Part shown: in pieces, positions 1-12,487 of the stretch
How the letters are laid out: each line of letters begins with the position of its first letter
Numbering within the stretch: position 1 is the first letter of the stretch
Assembly: GCF_040712315.1 (NCBI RefSeq)
Contig: NC_134022.1
Location: forward strand, 2,294,001 to 2,358,000
Direction: 5' to 3'
Source of the DNA: Castanea sativa
Lineage: Eukaryota; Streptophyta; Magnoliopsida; Fagales; Fagaceae
Length of the DNA: 64,000 nucleotides
Notes under the pieces: model-generated
What the model was told of the DNA's origin: nothing
The model's database searches: none
What the model saw: the letters and a program-made list of their open reading frames with translations, nothing else
Translations under genes and position numbers: made by a program

Positions 1-2172
1 AAAGGTGCTCAAGTCTGATAAAATCTCATCGTTCTTTCCCCACCTTTTGCCCTCTATGTTTGATCCTGAAACCTCATATCTCCTACTCTTCTTTCCACCG
101 TTCTTGTTGGTGGAGAAACAAAAGCAACAAGCTACTCTTTGTGGAGACTCTGACCCCATTAGCAAACTGATCAGAGTTTTAATCAATCAATAAAAAAATA
201 AGATAGACCCAGATGTCAAGCTTTGTCCCTTAAAAGCTGTGAGAGTTCTAGAATGGTTATCTATCTGAGGAAGAGGAAACAAAAATGGAACAAGTTTTGT
301 TGAGATGTGGAGGTGATGAATGATGATGTGTATAACACTATTGGTGGTCATTATCCTCTTATTATTATAGTCTCTCAATTAGCAAATTGCTGAATTGTTG
401 GGACCCAATGGGTATAATGTTTCAAAATGATGAGATTGGATTCAATGAAAGGCGCATATTCGCTTACTTTGAAGTTGGTGAAGGGTTACATCTATTGCGA
501 AGTATAATTCTCTTTTTATGTCATTAAATACCAAATCAAGATATTAATTTCATGAAAAAATTATGAGATTGTTTAACAAATTAAAAAGAACAGTCACCAG
601 AGAAAATTGTGAGATTGAAGCAATTAATATATACCAGTAAAATTCAAAATATTATTGACTTTTGTATCTAATTTCATTGTAAATATGTTTTTACCACCCT
701 TCCGTGGGTCATCTGATTAAAGAGATTGTTTAATAAATTAAAAAGAACAGTCACCAAAGAAAATTGTGAGATTGAAGCAATTAATATATACCAGTAAAAT
801 TCAAAATATTATTGACTTTTATATCTAATTTCATTGTAAATATGTTTTCACCAACCTTCCGTGGGTCATTTGATTAAATACATTATGTTTTCAGTTAATT
901 CCTTACAATTTTTTTTTTCCTCTCATATATGTCAGCAAGGCAATGCTTTGGCACATGCTCTTACCCAGAGAGCAAGACGTTCTTTTCCTTTTTTTGTTTG
1001 AAGGAATTTTGTCCCTTCCAACATTTACAAGTTTTAGCAATAAAATAGCTTGGCTTGCTTTTTGGCCAGTTTCTCAAAGAAAAATCCTTATAAATGGATT
1101 TCATTGTAATGTATTATAAAAATAAAAATAAAAATGTATGAGAAAATGTAATTTTTCAAACTCTTGTTTCCTGGACCTAGCTCACAAGGTTGAAGCATGT
1201 AAACTTTCTTATCTCTTTTCTCTATCACTCTATCAAAATGTCTACAACATCTAAGCTTGTGAAGAGAATATGTATTTCAAGTGTTAATTTTTTTCATAAT
1301 TCCAAATTTAGTTCCTATAAGCACATGACCATTGTTATTTTATTCAAACCTACTAAAGTTCTTGATTGTTTTCCACTAATCACTTAAGCATGTGGTCATT
1401 CTGTTCAAATCTACTAAAGAAAATTCATGGTTTTAATAGTTTTATAATATTTTCTTCCTATAACAGATGATATATGAATTTAACGCCTCAACTTGTTATA
1501 GGTTCAATTTGAGGAATTACGGGTAGCTTATATTGTGGAGAAAAGAGATAATCATTCTCCTATAAATAATTAATTAAAAACATATATACTAAAATTCTTG
1601 TAATTCAATTGACATCTTTTAAACCATCGCATACTTTCGGTACGATGATCACTCCACAAGTATAAGTGTTTGTGAGGTGTAGGGGGCAAGAGCTGAATTT
1701 CAAGTCTCTAGGTTGGAGCTTCACACACATATATACTTAAATTAGGCTAGATTTTCAACCGAAATATTTAAGGTTTAAATTTCTATCTTAATTGCTTGAA
1801 TTGAAGATGAATAGATGATAATTATGGACAATGAAATAAAATCAAAAATAAAAATAAGAAGAAGAAGACGTGATAATGATTTATTGTGGGCCTTGAATCA
1901 TTTGTGATGTGATGTGAAGAGCTTCCAAGCCTCAAATGTTTAGGTTAATTGATTGTTGGGAGGATTAAGTTTAGGGATCATTTGATTCTCAAAATAATAA
2001 TAATAATTAGGAATCATTAGAGTTAGTTTCCTTAGGTTGATCTAAAACTGGTTGATTGATTGTTCAAAAAAGTAGCCGGGTGGGTGGATTAAAAAACGAA
2101 ACCGTCCAGGCTTATCTATGTATATTGGTGATCAGATCAATGTTGAGTAAAAGCATTAATTGTTGACGTTAA
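1..2172. other. AT-rich intergenic DNA
   Basis: I see no supportable gene here. The open frames are short and unrecognisable. The stretch holds one 157-bp tandem duplication (565-878). It also holds a short segment near 1638-1683 that resembles, in reverse complement, the inside of the hAT element at about 45979-46033, so it is probably a relic of the same repeat family. Confidence 0.5.
565..878. repeat. 157-bp tandem duplication, two copies
   Basis: The unit starting GAGATTGTTTAA at 565 is repeated from 722 with only a few substitutions (for example AACAAATT versus AATAAATT, and TTTTACCACC versus TTTCACCAAC). Both units end with the CCGTGGGTCAT motif. The offset is 157 bp. No coding content is seen. 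Confidence 0.85.
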
Positions 2173-2988
2173 GGATGGGTTTGTTTGGAGGTTAAATAGA
2201 AAGGATAAAAAATTTAGAGAAAAAATAGGAAGAAAAATTTTTTAAAGTGTATTTAGTTGGGTGGAGAGGAAGAAAAATAAATGATGGGACTTAAGTGTTT
2301 TTTTTTTCAAAATAAAGAGAAAACTAAAAAAAAAAAAAAAAAAAAAAAAAAACCCCATGAAATGAACTTTTAAAAATACCCTTAAAATTCACCTTCAAGT
2401 CTCCGGCTTCTTATTTTTTTCCTTTCATTTTTTCTTCCTTTTGTTACTGACATGTTGACTTCTTTTTCTTTTTCTTATTTTTCTCCTTGATTTTTTTTTC
2501 TTTGTTACTGACGTGATGGTTTTCATTTTTTATTTTTTTTTCTTCTTTTCTTTTGTCTGAACGTAGCTTCTTTTCTTTTCTTTCTTTTCTCTTCTTTGAC
2601 TCTTTCTGGATGCGTAGCTTTCTTCTTTTTTTTCTTTTTCTTTTTTTGTGCTCATATGTTTATTTTTTTATTAATTTTGGTCTTTTTTTTTGTTCTCTTT
2701 TTTTTTTTGAAAACATGTTGTTACGCTTTTTTTTAATACCATAATTAGTGTCTATCTATACATCATTTTTTTTTTTTAAAAAGTATAATGTGTTACCTCT
2801 TATTTTATTTAATAGGGATATGATGGTCAATTTATACCAACTTTATTTTCAACAAAACAAAAAAGTTTTCCACTCATCCACTTTTTCACCATTCCAATCA
2901 AACACAAATGAGGAAAACTAAAATATTTTCTATCTTCTCTGCAATTTTTTATCCTCTCATTTTTCTATACTTCCAACCAAACGGGCCC
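2173..2988. mobile_element. Harbinger/Tourist-type non-autonomous element
   Basis: The left end GGATGGGTTTGTTTGG and the reverse complement of the right end, GGGCCCGTTTGGTTGG, are imperfect terminal inverted repeats. The similarity continues inward (GGATAAAAAAT and related stretches). The element is flanked on both sides by TAA (2170-2172 and 2989-2991), the 3-bp TWA target typical of PIF/Harbinger. The inside is low-complexity polypyrimidine and poly-A sequence with no transposase. The family is assigned from the ends only. Confidence 0.65.
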
Positions 2989-4162
2989 TAACTGCCAAAT
3001 TCAGCTATCGATGTTTCATTAATTTGGCTTTAGTTTAGAGGAGAACTCCTCTCCATGAGTTTTCTTTTTGGGCGGAAAGGAAAAAGATGTATAGATTCTA
3101 AAGTCTAAATCCCCTCCTCACCCAATTAAAAAATAAATTAAAATAATTTGTAAACCTAAACCAAACATTCATTCTTTGGCTCTGTTTCTCTCTCTTTTAA
3201 ATATTCCTTGTTGCATATTGGTTGTTGATGACTAAAGCTCGTTTGTTCTTTGCTATTTGTTTTAATGAAAGTTGTTTATAACAACATTTTTTTTTTATAA
3301 TGAACTCCAATTATGTATTTTATTTAAGCCAGATCATTTGATTCTCAAAAAAATAAAAAAAGACAGATTATAATAACATTTTGTTATAATAAAATGTAAA
3401 TATATTTTTATTTTAAGGCAGATTATTTTATTCCCAAAAAAAAAACATTATTTTGTACAATAAGAAAAGAAAAGAATGGTTGTCTTCTTACCATACAATT
3501 GCTTCATTCGCTTTCACAAACTCAAAGACTCAAAGCTTAGGCTGCTATATTACATAAACTTCAAAAAAAAATGAGAATATAAATTTGGAATACTTAAAAA
3601 AGAAATCAACCAAACAAAAAGAGCAAGATTTTATTTATTTTGGTCACCACTAAGCCAACCTCCACAAGACACAAGTCCCTTCGGTTAATGTATATCACAA
3701 ACTTAGTAACACTACATTTAACATGCCAATAGCCTTTTAGATCAATTGACATTTTTTGGTGTTTCCAACTGAAATATCTAGGATTCAAAACCCTCTTCCT
3801 CTAACTATCAAATTCTAATAAATGAAAAAAAAGTATATTCAACATGTATCTTGTAGAAGCCCATCTAAAAAGGAAAGTAACAATATTAATGGGCATAGGC
3901 TTATTTGTTTTATTTGTAAAAACCTTGATGGTAGAGATGTCATTTCTTAAAATGCTTGGGGTGGGGCAGTGTAAATTCATGAAATCTCAAAAGAAGTTTG
4001 TGTAATTTACCCTAAACTTTAAAGGCAGAAAAATCAAGATTGTTTGTAAGTGTACCCAATTTCCTAGGGCCATAACTTTTGAACCTAAAGTCCAATCGAT
4101 GCAACATTGGTGTTGTTGGAAATATAATTCCTTACATTTTCAAATAAAGTAAAAATAAAAAA

Positions 4163-4204
4163 CAAGAGAGAGAGAGAGGGAGAGAGAGAGAGAGAGAGAG
4201 AGAG
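4163..4204. repeat. (GA)n microsatellite
   Basis: A run of GA dinucleotides of about 40 bases with one GG interruption. Confidence 0.9.
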
Positions 4205-4226
4205 TCTTTACTCCAATATCTGAATA

Positions 4227-4228
<2 letters not shown>

Positions 4229-4262
<34 letters not shown>
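4229..4262. repeat. (ATT)n microsatellite
   Basis: About eleven consecutive ATT/TTA trinucleotides immediately downstream of the GA tract. Confidence 0.9.
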
Positions 4263-4265
<3 letters not shown>

Positions 4266-4761
4266 ATAGGTTTATTTAAAATATTTTATTATATGATGGG
4301 TTACTTTGTGCTAATATTAAAATTTGGGTTGATAGGAAAAAATAAAAGAGCAAAGTGCAAACCATCAGGTAATACTTCATTGTCAGTGTTACTGAGAGTC
4401 TGAGACGCAAGTTTGGAGTTAGGAGAGCTGAAAAAGACCAAAGATAAAGAAAATGGTGGATTAGAGAAACTAGTGAGCATAATAATACTACAAACACCAA
4501 ATTTCCACAATATTTTTCATAATAATTAAAATAACAAGTACTTTTTATTAATTTAATTTAAAATTATATAATATTATTATCTATCATTTACAATTTATAA
4601 CATGACACTAGTGAAACATTACATATTACCCAAAAAATAAGAGAAATGATATGTCCACAATATTTTTACAACAAATTTTAAGTGGCAAGTTGTTACTGGT
4701 TGTTATTGTTGGGACAAAAAAGTAATCTTAGTGTTAGATTCAAATTTGAACCTATAACAAC

Positions 4762-5514
4762 TGTAAGTGCACAATTGCACCTGGACCCAAGAACAGTTAT
4801 GGGCTCAGGCCCAATGAGCCTTAAACAATGAAAACTTGTAGAGAGTGGGCTTGAAACCCAGGTTAGAAGTGAGTGAAGATTAAATGACAAACTAAAGATT
4901 GCCAGTATTAGGAAACAGCAAAGAGTAACGTAAATAGGTCTCCTCGGACGTAAGCCGAGAGCTGTTCTTATATTATCTCTCTCTTTGTCTTTTTTTCTTT
5001 TTAGGTTACAAAAAGTTCCGTCCTCATTTCTGTTCCAGGTCTTTCTTAAATACTCTTCTTCTTAATACTTTATACACGTGTTGCCCCCAACTCCTCCCTT
5101 AGTATAGATATTTCTTTTCTTAGTACCTTTGAACAAGATAACTAGAAGTTTCCCTTCCCTTTCGTTTAAGTGTCACCTCCCATTAATGCGGCCGGGGTGG
5201 TAGGTGCGGGGTCTTTAATGTGGAGGTAGCAGCCTTTGTCTTTGACATTTCTTCAACACTGGTGCTTCGGGGCATTCAAGGGTTCACCCCTTTTAACCAT
5301 TGGTCTTGACCGTGTCATTCCCTAACTCCGTACCATGAAGTCCGGGTTCTTCGGTGGGTCCGAGGGTAAGTTCACCCTTCGGGCCGGGTCCTCGGACCCT
5401 CGGCGCATGGGCCGACCCATAGTATTAACAATTTCCAAACCCAGGGTCAGGTCGGCCTTCCTTAACACGGCCCAAAAGGCCCATGTTCCCATCAGGATCT
5501 TTTTACCCCCCACA
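4762..5514 (-). repeat. 3' LTR of the Tat gypsy element
   Basis: This 753-bp repeat begins TGTAAGTGCACAATT and ends CCCCCACA. It matches 15761-16498 along its whole length, with scattered small differences. In element orientation it is the 3' LTR, because the polypurine tract adjoins its inner edge at 5515. AT-rich internal blocks are identical to the other LTR. Confidence 0.93.
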
Positions 5515-5533
5515 ATAGCCCCTCAAAACTCTA
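5515..5533 (-). promoter_or_regulatory. Polypurine tract of the gypsy element
   Basis: Read on the minus strand, the bases just inside the 3' LTR are AGAGTTTTGAGGGGCTAT, a purine-rich run ending in GAGGGG. This is the expected plus-strand primer position. It fixes the orientation of the element. Confidence 0.75.
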
Positions 5534-6013
5534 ATTTTCAACGTCCGAGGAGAAAAATAGGGTTTTGATCCGACGAGAAGCTGCTCTACACACTTTATAA
5601 GTGATGGCACGTGTGGAAGTCGTTTTGCGTCCAAGATGACACTTGGCGGTTTTATTTTCGAAAACGCGCGCATTTATTACTGTAAGTTACTCCTTATCTC
5701 CCACGTTCAACGGTGAGATGGGCATCCAACGGTTCTCATTACTCCACGAAATTTTAGGCGGGACAGACATAATTTCGAGGCCGCCTTTTCGCACGTCGTG
5801 ACGCTTCGGGAACCCGCGCCTTCATTTAATTCCTCGGGGGTAATCCCATCAAGACATCGGCCATCATACCTTACTCGCGTAAAACCGTGAGATTTGCACA
5901 TCTTGAACCTTGTAAGTTCTTCGCTCCTATTCTAAACCTTTTCTCCTCAATATTTGTCCTCATTACCAATACAAACACTCTCCCTTTTAAAGTTTAGTCT
6001 ATCGTCTCTCGTA

Positions 6014-8512
6014 ATGGGAAAATTCAAGTGTCTAGTTGATACCGCCGTCGGATGGAAGGCTTTAGAGCCAAATACCATATTCCCGCCGACGTAGGGTTAG
6101 AATCTTGCCGGCAACGGCCGTAGCCGGTTCTAGGAAAGAGGGAGAGGTTATCATCCCTATGATAGCCTTCATAGAGGGTGGGATGACCCTTCCAATGAAA
6201 CCCGTAATGAGGGAGTACCTTCGCAACCACGGTTGTGTCCCGACCAATGCCTTCCAAACGTTTTTAGAGTTCTAGGTAGTGTAGATGCTCTAAACGAGCA
6301 GATGGGTTTAAACCTCACATGGCACGATGTCGTGTTCCTATATGAGTCCCACAAACTTTCTAAAGTAGGTTATTATATGAAATCTCGGTCTAGCACCGTT
6401 AGGTTAATCTCCTGTCTGCCCAAATCAAACAAAGGCATGAAGGACGACTACTTGATCGTGTCCGGGAACGGCACGATGGCTTTCCTTGCCCGGTTCGGTG
6501 GGGGGATCCAGGTGCGACGCCGTAGGATTAATCTCCCCACAGCACAACTTCTCCTAACACACACACAAAAATGCGTATTTGTATTTACTTAGACTTGTTA
6601 AATATTTGTGTGAATCTAACCAGGTTTGTTTGTTTTGAGGTCTTTTTTGCAGATAAGCAACACGTGCGTCCTCGCCTGAGTCACTGTAACGTTGCCGATT
6701 TAAACCGGGTACTTCGCTCCGAGGTGTTCGTTAGCGAAGACTTACAACTCCGGGCGGCTCACCTCATTCTCGGATACACTCCCCTTTCCAAAGACTTCCA
6801 AGAGATAGAGGACGCCATTATTGCAGGCGACCGAAGACGGAAGAGGATCAACGTAGCTCGGCGCCATTTTTTGGACGACCGTGACCTCCCGGACGCTCCT
6901 AACACCGTCTGTACAACCGGGCGATAACGCAGTCCCCCTTGCCGTGCATGCACAAAGCAGCCATCATTCCGGAGAGAGCAGGTGTCTTCTTCACACACCC
7001 TTGACGACGAGATAGATCAATTCCATCTCGAAGACACCGAGAGACCTCGCGGGAACCGCTTGTAGTGCTTTCCGATGAGGAAGAAGAAGCACCGAGGCCT
7101 CGGAATTGCAGGGTTTGTAGTTGCCCTTCCCGAGGACGAATGCGTAGAAGACATGGGACGAATGGAGGGTCTTCTCACTAATAGGGCTGCCAAAGTTGCG
7201 AGAGAAGAAGAAGAAAAGGGGACGTCCCAATTTCTCCCAGTTTTACCTCCACCTCCTCCTCGAGCCCAAACTCGCTAGCCGAGGATCCCAAGAAGAAGAG
7301 GAAGGGGGATGATGAGGGGACGACTAATAAAGAGCCCGAAGCCACGTCGACAACTCCCCCCGGCCCATCGGCCAGAAGCCGGGATAAGGGCAAGGGTAGA
7401 TCCCGTTCCCGGTTGAACTCGGGGAAATCGAGGGATGAGGCTAGTGCACCGAGCATCGGCCACCGGTCCCCCGATCTAAGGCCGGACGGCGCTCCTATCT
7501 CCTGCCCGTCCGGTATAAGGGCAGTCAACAGGCCACGCCCACCACCCGGCCGAGGCCCTAGAACGCCCCTCTCTCGCTGCCAAGGACATGGAGACCTTGG
7601 AAAAGATGGGCCAACCACAACTATTCCTCTCTCTAAAAAGAGACTTAGCGCTTGGTAAGTGTTTCTCCCTTCAACAATATTTATAATTAAATTGGTTTTT
7701 GTTATTCCTAACTCCATCATGCTTTTTTTACGTGCTATTCGGGAGGTCTTTGTAGCTGAAAAGTTTATTGAAGACGCTCGGAAAGTAGCCGGGGCCGAGC
7801 TCGAAGTTAGGGTGGAGGTCGAGAGACCTTAGGGTACAGCCCTTGCCGAGAACGAGAAGCCGACCTCGGAGGTGGCAAGGGCCGAGAGAGAGAAGAATGG
7901 TGTCGAGTCAAACTTGAAGACCATGGAGACCCGAGATAGAAGGACAAGCGCAAACTCCTTAAGGAAAGAAATGAAGAGCTCTCCCAAGCTCGAAGGGAGT
8001 GCTCGGATGCGAAAGAAACAAGCGCTCGATGAAGGAAGAAGCCAGCTCCTTCCAACTCTCTTCAGTTGCCAAGCGGAGACAAGTTTTGACGAAGGGGTAG
8101 CGACCACCGAGGAACGCTGATAGAGGAATTCGCGGCTTTATGCCGCGAATGCTGTCAAAAAGTATGGGGGAAGCTTTAAACGTAGCGGGAGTTCCCCGGT
8201 CTTCGGATTTGAGGAAGTCCGAGAACGTTTGGCTTCCCTAGAAATACGGAGATTGAAGAAGCTCCCGCCGCTACTCCTACCCCCGAGACAACTCTTCCTG
8301 TTCTACCTCCGATGGTCCCACGCGGATTCTCGATCCTACAGAACCTTTTGGTTCCAATAAAGAAAAGGAAGGAGGAGTAGATGCGAGAGAAGGACTTGAA
8401 CCAGATAGTGGAACCCAACGTCCTTCCAACAAAGACAATGGATAAAGGAAAGCGGGTTATGACTCCTTTTGAGCCGGAGTTGAGAAAGACCGAGGGCACT
8501 AGTACCCTTTAG
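6014..8512 (+). pseudogene. Antisense ORF of the Tat element (gypsy-type transposon protein domain), broken
   Basis: This gene runs opposite to gag-pol, between the tandem-repeat 3' UTR and the polypurine tract. Piecewise translation gives a domain that I recognise as the plant 'putative gypsy type transposon' family (Pfam Transposase_28). Readable pieces include VIIPMIAFIEGGMTLPM (from ~6144), VFRVLGSVDALNEQMG with LTWHDVVF (6248-6350), and VRLISCLPKSNKGMKDDYLI (6397-6460). After a likely intron (about 6540-6650, ending TTTTTTGCAG) the frame continues LSHCNVADLNRVLRSEVFV. The second half (about 7580-8100) is Glu/Lys/Arg-rich and coiled-coil-like. The frame is broken by a stop near 6122 and by several single-base shifts. 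The function of such antisense proteins is not known. Confidence 0.75.
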
Positions 8513-9071
8513 CAAGATCCCCTCCAACAAATGACTTAGGACTTAGCTTAGGGCTTCTCTTTTTCCATTCTTTTTGTTTTTGAATTATATATTGTAATGT
8601 ATATTTAACTTGATTAATGAAAGACAATTTCGTTTGCTTTTCACTTGGATTGTGTCCGCTTTTTCTTTATTCTTTATGTACTTATTACAAAAGTTTTCCC
8701 ATTAAGTCATATCAAAAGTTTCTCGAGTATAAAAATCTAACTCCAAGGATTGCACAATCGTAACTTCCACATAATCATGCGTATATTACTAAAGATTTAA
8801 TACGAGGTGACATAGTTAACACGTTTGAACAATGCCTTGATAAAAAAGGAAAGAGGACTTCATATAACGATTAATCCCTTATAATGCATAACACCTTGTT
8901 TCTAGTAGGATGTAAGATCCGAGGACCATTCCTTACACAAATTCACTCAATACTTAAAGATATAAAACTTAAGATCCGAGTTAATAAACGGTAAGGTATT
9001 AACATCCGACACAATCGAAGTTAACTTTAAGCAAAGTCATCTTCCGAAGACAAATCTTAAGCAATCTTTCG
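8513..9071. other. Part of the Tat element 3' UTR, degenerate repeats
   Basis: No coding frame is supportable. The sequence already holds degenerate versions of the GTCCGAGGAC motif that recurs in the adjacent array (for example near 8938 and 9050). It looks like the decayed start of the array. Confidence 0.5.
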
Positions 9072-10378
9072 TTTAACTGCAAATGTTAGTTTTCCCCAAA
9101 GTAGGAGGTCCGAGGACCGGCATAACTAAGGTTACATTTTGATTCTTTAAAACAATAACTTCAAATGTTAATTTTCCCAAAGTAGGAGGTCGAAGACCCG
9201 GCATAACTAAGGTTCTGTTTAACAAATGATAAGACATCAATTTCCACAAGGTTTGTGGTCCGAGGACTACACTTAACCAAGTTTCGTTTGATTCTTTAAA
9301 ACAATAACTTCAAATGTTAATTTTCCCAAAGTAGGAGGTCCGAAGACCGGCATAACTAAGGTTGTTTTTAACAAATGATAAGACATCAATTTCCACAAGG
9401 TTTGTGGTCCGAGGACTACACTTAACCAAGTTTCGTTTGATTCTTTAAAACAATAACTTCAAATGTTAATTTTCCCAAAGTAGGAGGTCCGAAGACCCGC
9501 ATAACTAAGGTTACATTTTAACAAATGGTAAGACATCAATTTCCACAAGGTTTGTGGTCCGAGGACTACACTTAACCAAGTTTCGTTTGATTCTTTAGAA
9601 CGGTAACTTCAAATGTTAATTTTCCCAAAGTAGGAGGTCCGAAGACCCGGCATAACTAAGGTTCGTTTAACAAATGGTAAGACATCAATTTCCACAAGGT
9701 TTGTGGTTCGAGGACTACACTTAACCAAGTTTCGTTTGATTCTTTAGAACAGTAACTTCAAATGTTAATTTTCGCAAAGTAGTGAGGTCCGAAGACCCGG
9801 CATAACTAAGGTTCCGTTTAACAAATGATAAGACATCAATTTCCACAAGGGTTTGTGGTCCGAGGACTACACTTAACCAAGTTTCGTTTGATTCTTTAAA
9901 ACAATAACTTCAAATGTTAATTTTCCCAAAGTAGGAGGTCCGAAGACCCGGCATAACTAAGGTTACGTTTAACAAATGATAAGACATCAATTTCCACAAG
10001 GTTTGTGGTCCGAGGACTACACTTAACCAAGTTTCGTTTGATTCTTTAAAACAATAACTTCAAATGTTAATTTTCCCAAAGTAGGAGGTCCGAAGACCCG
10101 GCATAACTAAGGTTCTCGTTTAACAAATGATAAGACATCAATTTCCACAAGGTTTGTGGTCCGAGGACTACACTTAACCAAGTTTCTCGTTTGATTCTTT
10201 AGAACAATAACTTCAAATGTTAATTTTCCCAAAGTAGGAGGTCCGAAGACCCGGGCATAACTAAGGTTCTCGTTTAACAAATGATAAGACATCAATTTCC
10301 ACAAGGTTTGTGGTCCGAGGACTACACTTAACCAAGTTTCGTTTGATTCTTTAGAACAGAGTAACTTCAAATATGAGA
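9072..10378. repeat. ~150-bp tandem repeat array in the Tat 3' UTR
   Basis: The word CAAATGTTAATTTTC recurs at about 9162, 9311, 9460, 9610, 9759, 9911, 10061 and 10214, giving spacings of 149-153 bp and between 8 and 9 copies. Each unit has two halves: one with AGGTCCGAAGACC...CATAACTAAGG, the other with TGGTCCGAGGAC...CTTAACCAAG. Both halves carry the core GTCCGA(A/G)GAC. Copies are nearly identical, so the array is recent or homogenised. Tandem arrays in the 3' UTR are known in Tat-lineage elements and can seed satellites. Confidence 0.93.
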
Positions 10379-10476
10379 GCCACTATAACTTTGAAACATT
10401 AATTGACAAAAGCTTATTTGATTAATAATAATACCTTCTAAGATTATTTACATTCCATGGACGTGGTACAACTCGT

Positions 10477-11650
10477 TCATCCGGTGTCAACTAACCTATA
10501 CGACCCTACGCCTGCTATTGAAACAATGCGGTAGGGGCCTTCCCGATTAGGTCCTAGCTTACCCCATGCCGGGTTCTTAGAAGTGCCTACAACTTTCCTT
10601 AATACAAGATCACCGGGCGCAAGTGGCCTTAGTTTCACGTGGGCATCATGTCCTTGTTTTAGCTTCGCCGATAATAAGCCATTTGGACCATAGCCGCCCT
10701 CACGCCGTTCTTCAAGTAAATCAAGATCTCTTTCTAGAAGTTCCTTGTTATTCTCTGGACTAAAAGAACTTGTCTTTAGAGTAGGAAATCCAGACTCAAA
10801 TGGTATCACTGCCTCGGCTCCATAAGCCATAGAGAATGTCGTTTCTCCGGTGGACTGCGCGGAGTGGTCCGATACGTCCGCGGGACATGAGGGAGCTCTT
10901 CTACCCATCTCGCCTTTCGCATCATCCAACCTCTTCTTGAGCCCGTTGACTATGACCTTGTTAACGGCCTCGGCCTGTCCATTTCCTCGAGGATAAGCCG
11001 GGTAGAGTATCTGTTTGTGATGCCCATGTCACTCTGATCTTGCCTAAAGGCGTTGCCGTCAAATTGAACGCTATTGTTTGAGATAAGAGTATGTGGTATA
11101 CCAAATCTAGTAACAATATTCTTCCAAATAAACCTCTTGGAATCAACATCTCGGATATTGGCTGCGGCTCGCTTCTACCCATTTAGTGAAGTAGTGGTCC
11201 CTACAAGCACCATCTTTTGTTTCCACAGCCTCTCGGGAATGGCCCTACAATGTCCAAGCCCCAGCTGTGCGAAAGGCCAAGGGCTAGACAGAGGATTAAG
11301 AACCCCTCCCGGTTGGTGGATATTAGGGGGCGAACCTCCGACACCGATCACACTTTACGGCATAATCACGAGCCTCCCTCTCGCATATTAGGCCACCAAT
11401 AACCCCGAGTCGGGGCTCTATGGGCTAAGGACCTTCCCCGCATGACTCCCACAAATTCCTTCATGCAATTCCTCCCGCAATGGTCGTTGATTCGTGGTGT
11501 ACACACAACAAATACGGTCCCGAAAAGGATCGTTTGTATAGCTTCGGTCCTCGGACAACCAAACGCGGCGCCTTTCGACGTACCTTTTCGCTTCAACTTT
11601 GTCTTCGGGAAGGATGTCATTTTTGAGAAAAGATATGATTGAATCCATCC
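10477..11650 (-). pseudogene. Integrase region of the gypsy pol
   Basis: Minus-strand fragments, from the right: a zinc-binding/N-terminal part around 11418-11648, a catalytic-core part including the CDRC-type zinc ligands and a GLDIVGP-like stretch near 11220-11300, and a C-terminal part at 10477-10929. The last reads YGAEAVIPFE, then GDLVLRK, then GPYRIVS and YRLVDTG before the stop, the usual end of gypsy polyproteins. Integrase inserts the cDNA into the genome. Several stops and frame changes separate the fragments. Confidence 0.85.
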
Positions 11651-11829
11651 AACTAGGACCAGGCCTTATTAAATGGATGCGAGGTGCGTTAGCACTATAA
11701 GAGAAGGTTCTATCAAATCCTCAACGAGAATCACCCTAGGTAGACCTTGAGCCGAGGATGTGGCCAATGTAGCCAAAGAATCTGCATGAGTGTTTCCACT
11801 CCTAGAGACATGAGCTAAGGCAAATGAGT

Positions 11830-12151
11830 CGGGTCAGCTCGCCGACGTTTAACCCGGGCCAAATATTCTTGCATTCTCGGGGTCTCTAGCCTCCATGGTC
11901 CCCATGACTTGGCCGACCACTAATTGAGAGTCCGAGAACACATGGATTTCTTTGCCACCCATTTTATGTACCATTTGCATGCCTACCAAGATCGCTTCAT
12001 ACTCGGCCTCATTATTAGTAGCCGAGAAGGCCAATCTCAAAGATTTTTCAAAGACAATCCCTTCAGGGGACACTAGAACAAGCCCAACACCGAGACCCTC
12101 TTTGATTAGCAGCCCCGTCCACGTGAACTCTCCAAACCGAGGGTGATACAT
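11830..12151 (-). pseudogene. RNase H domain of the gypsy pol
   Basis: The frame contains GVGLVLVSPEG, ATNNEAEYEA (the acidic Glu motif) and HVFSDSQLVVGQV (the Asp motif). This is a plant RVT_3-type RNase H, which degrades the RNA strand during reverse transcription. It lies between reverse transcriptase and integrase as expected. The N-terminal D-G-A motif is disturbed by an apparent frame slip. Confidence 0.85.
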
Positions 12152-12487
12152 CTGTGATCACACCAACTGATTTTTCCACCCATGTGTGCTTCTTTTGAAG
12201 TTTCTTCTATCAATGGTTCGCAAACTCGCCACCAACTGCGAGGACTGTCCCTTCACCGATGTGCGAGGCCTGTACTTAACATCAAAGGCTCCCAAAATGG
12301 TTCCCCATTTTGCCACCTTGCCCGAATAATCACCGCACTACGCAACACAGCCTTTGAGAGGCAACTGGTCAAAACAACCACAGGTATGAGATTGAAAATA
12401 ATGAGGGAGTTTGCGCGTGGCGTGGACTACAGCCGAAGTGCTTTTTCCAAAGGCGTATAGCGCATCTCGGCCTCATTCAAGGACTTA

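Larger units (their letters stand above)
2992..4640. other. AT-rich intergenic DNA with microsatellites
   Basis: No gene is supportable. The stretch contains poly-A/T tracts and the two microsatellites listed separately. It ends at the 9-bp target duplication AAAAAATAA (4632-4640) of the split MITE. Confidence 0.5.

Noticed and set aside
5335..5568. Plus and minus open frames within the LTRs (also 16273-16557)
   Set aside because: They span the LTR end and primer/polypurine regions and are repeated only because the LTR is repeated.
7178..7720. 180-codon minus-strand open frame within the antisense-ORF region
   Set aside because: It is the shadow of the plus-strand antisense gene, is Pro/Gly/Leu-rich, and shows no family motif. 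GC-rich DNA favours chance open frames.
9072..10378. CRISPR-like regular repeats
   Set aside because: Units are contiguous ~150-bp tandem repeats without unique spacers, in a plant retrotransposon. The 43-bp array is likewise a plain tandem array.
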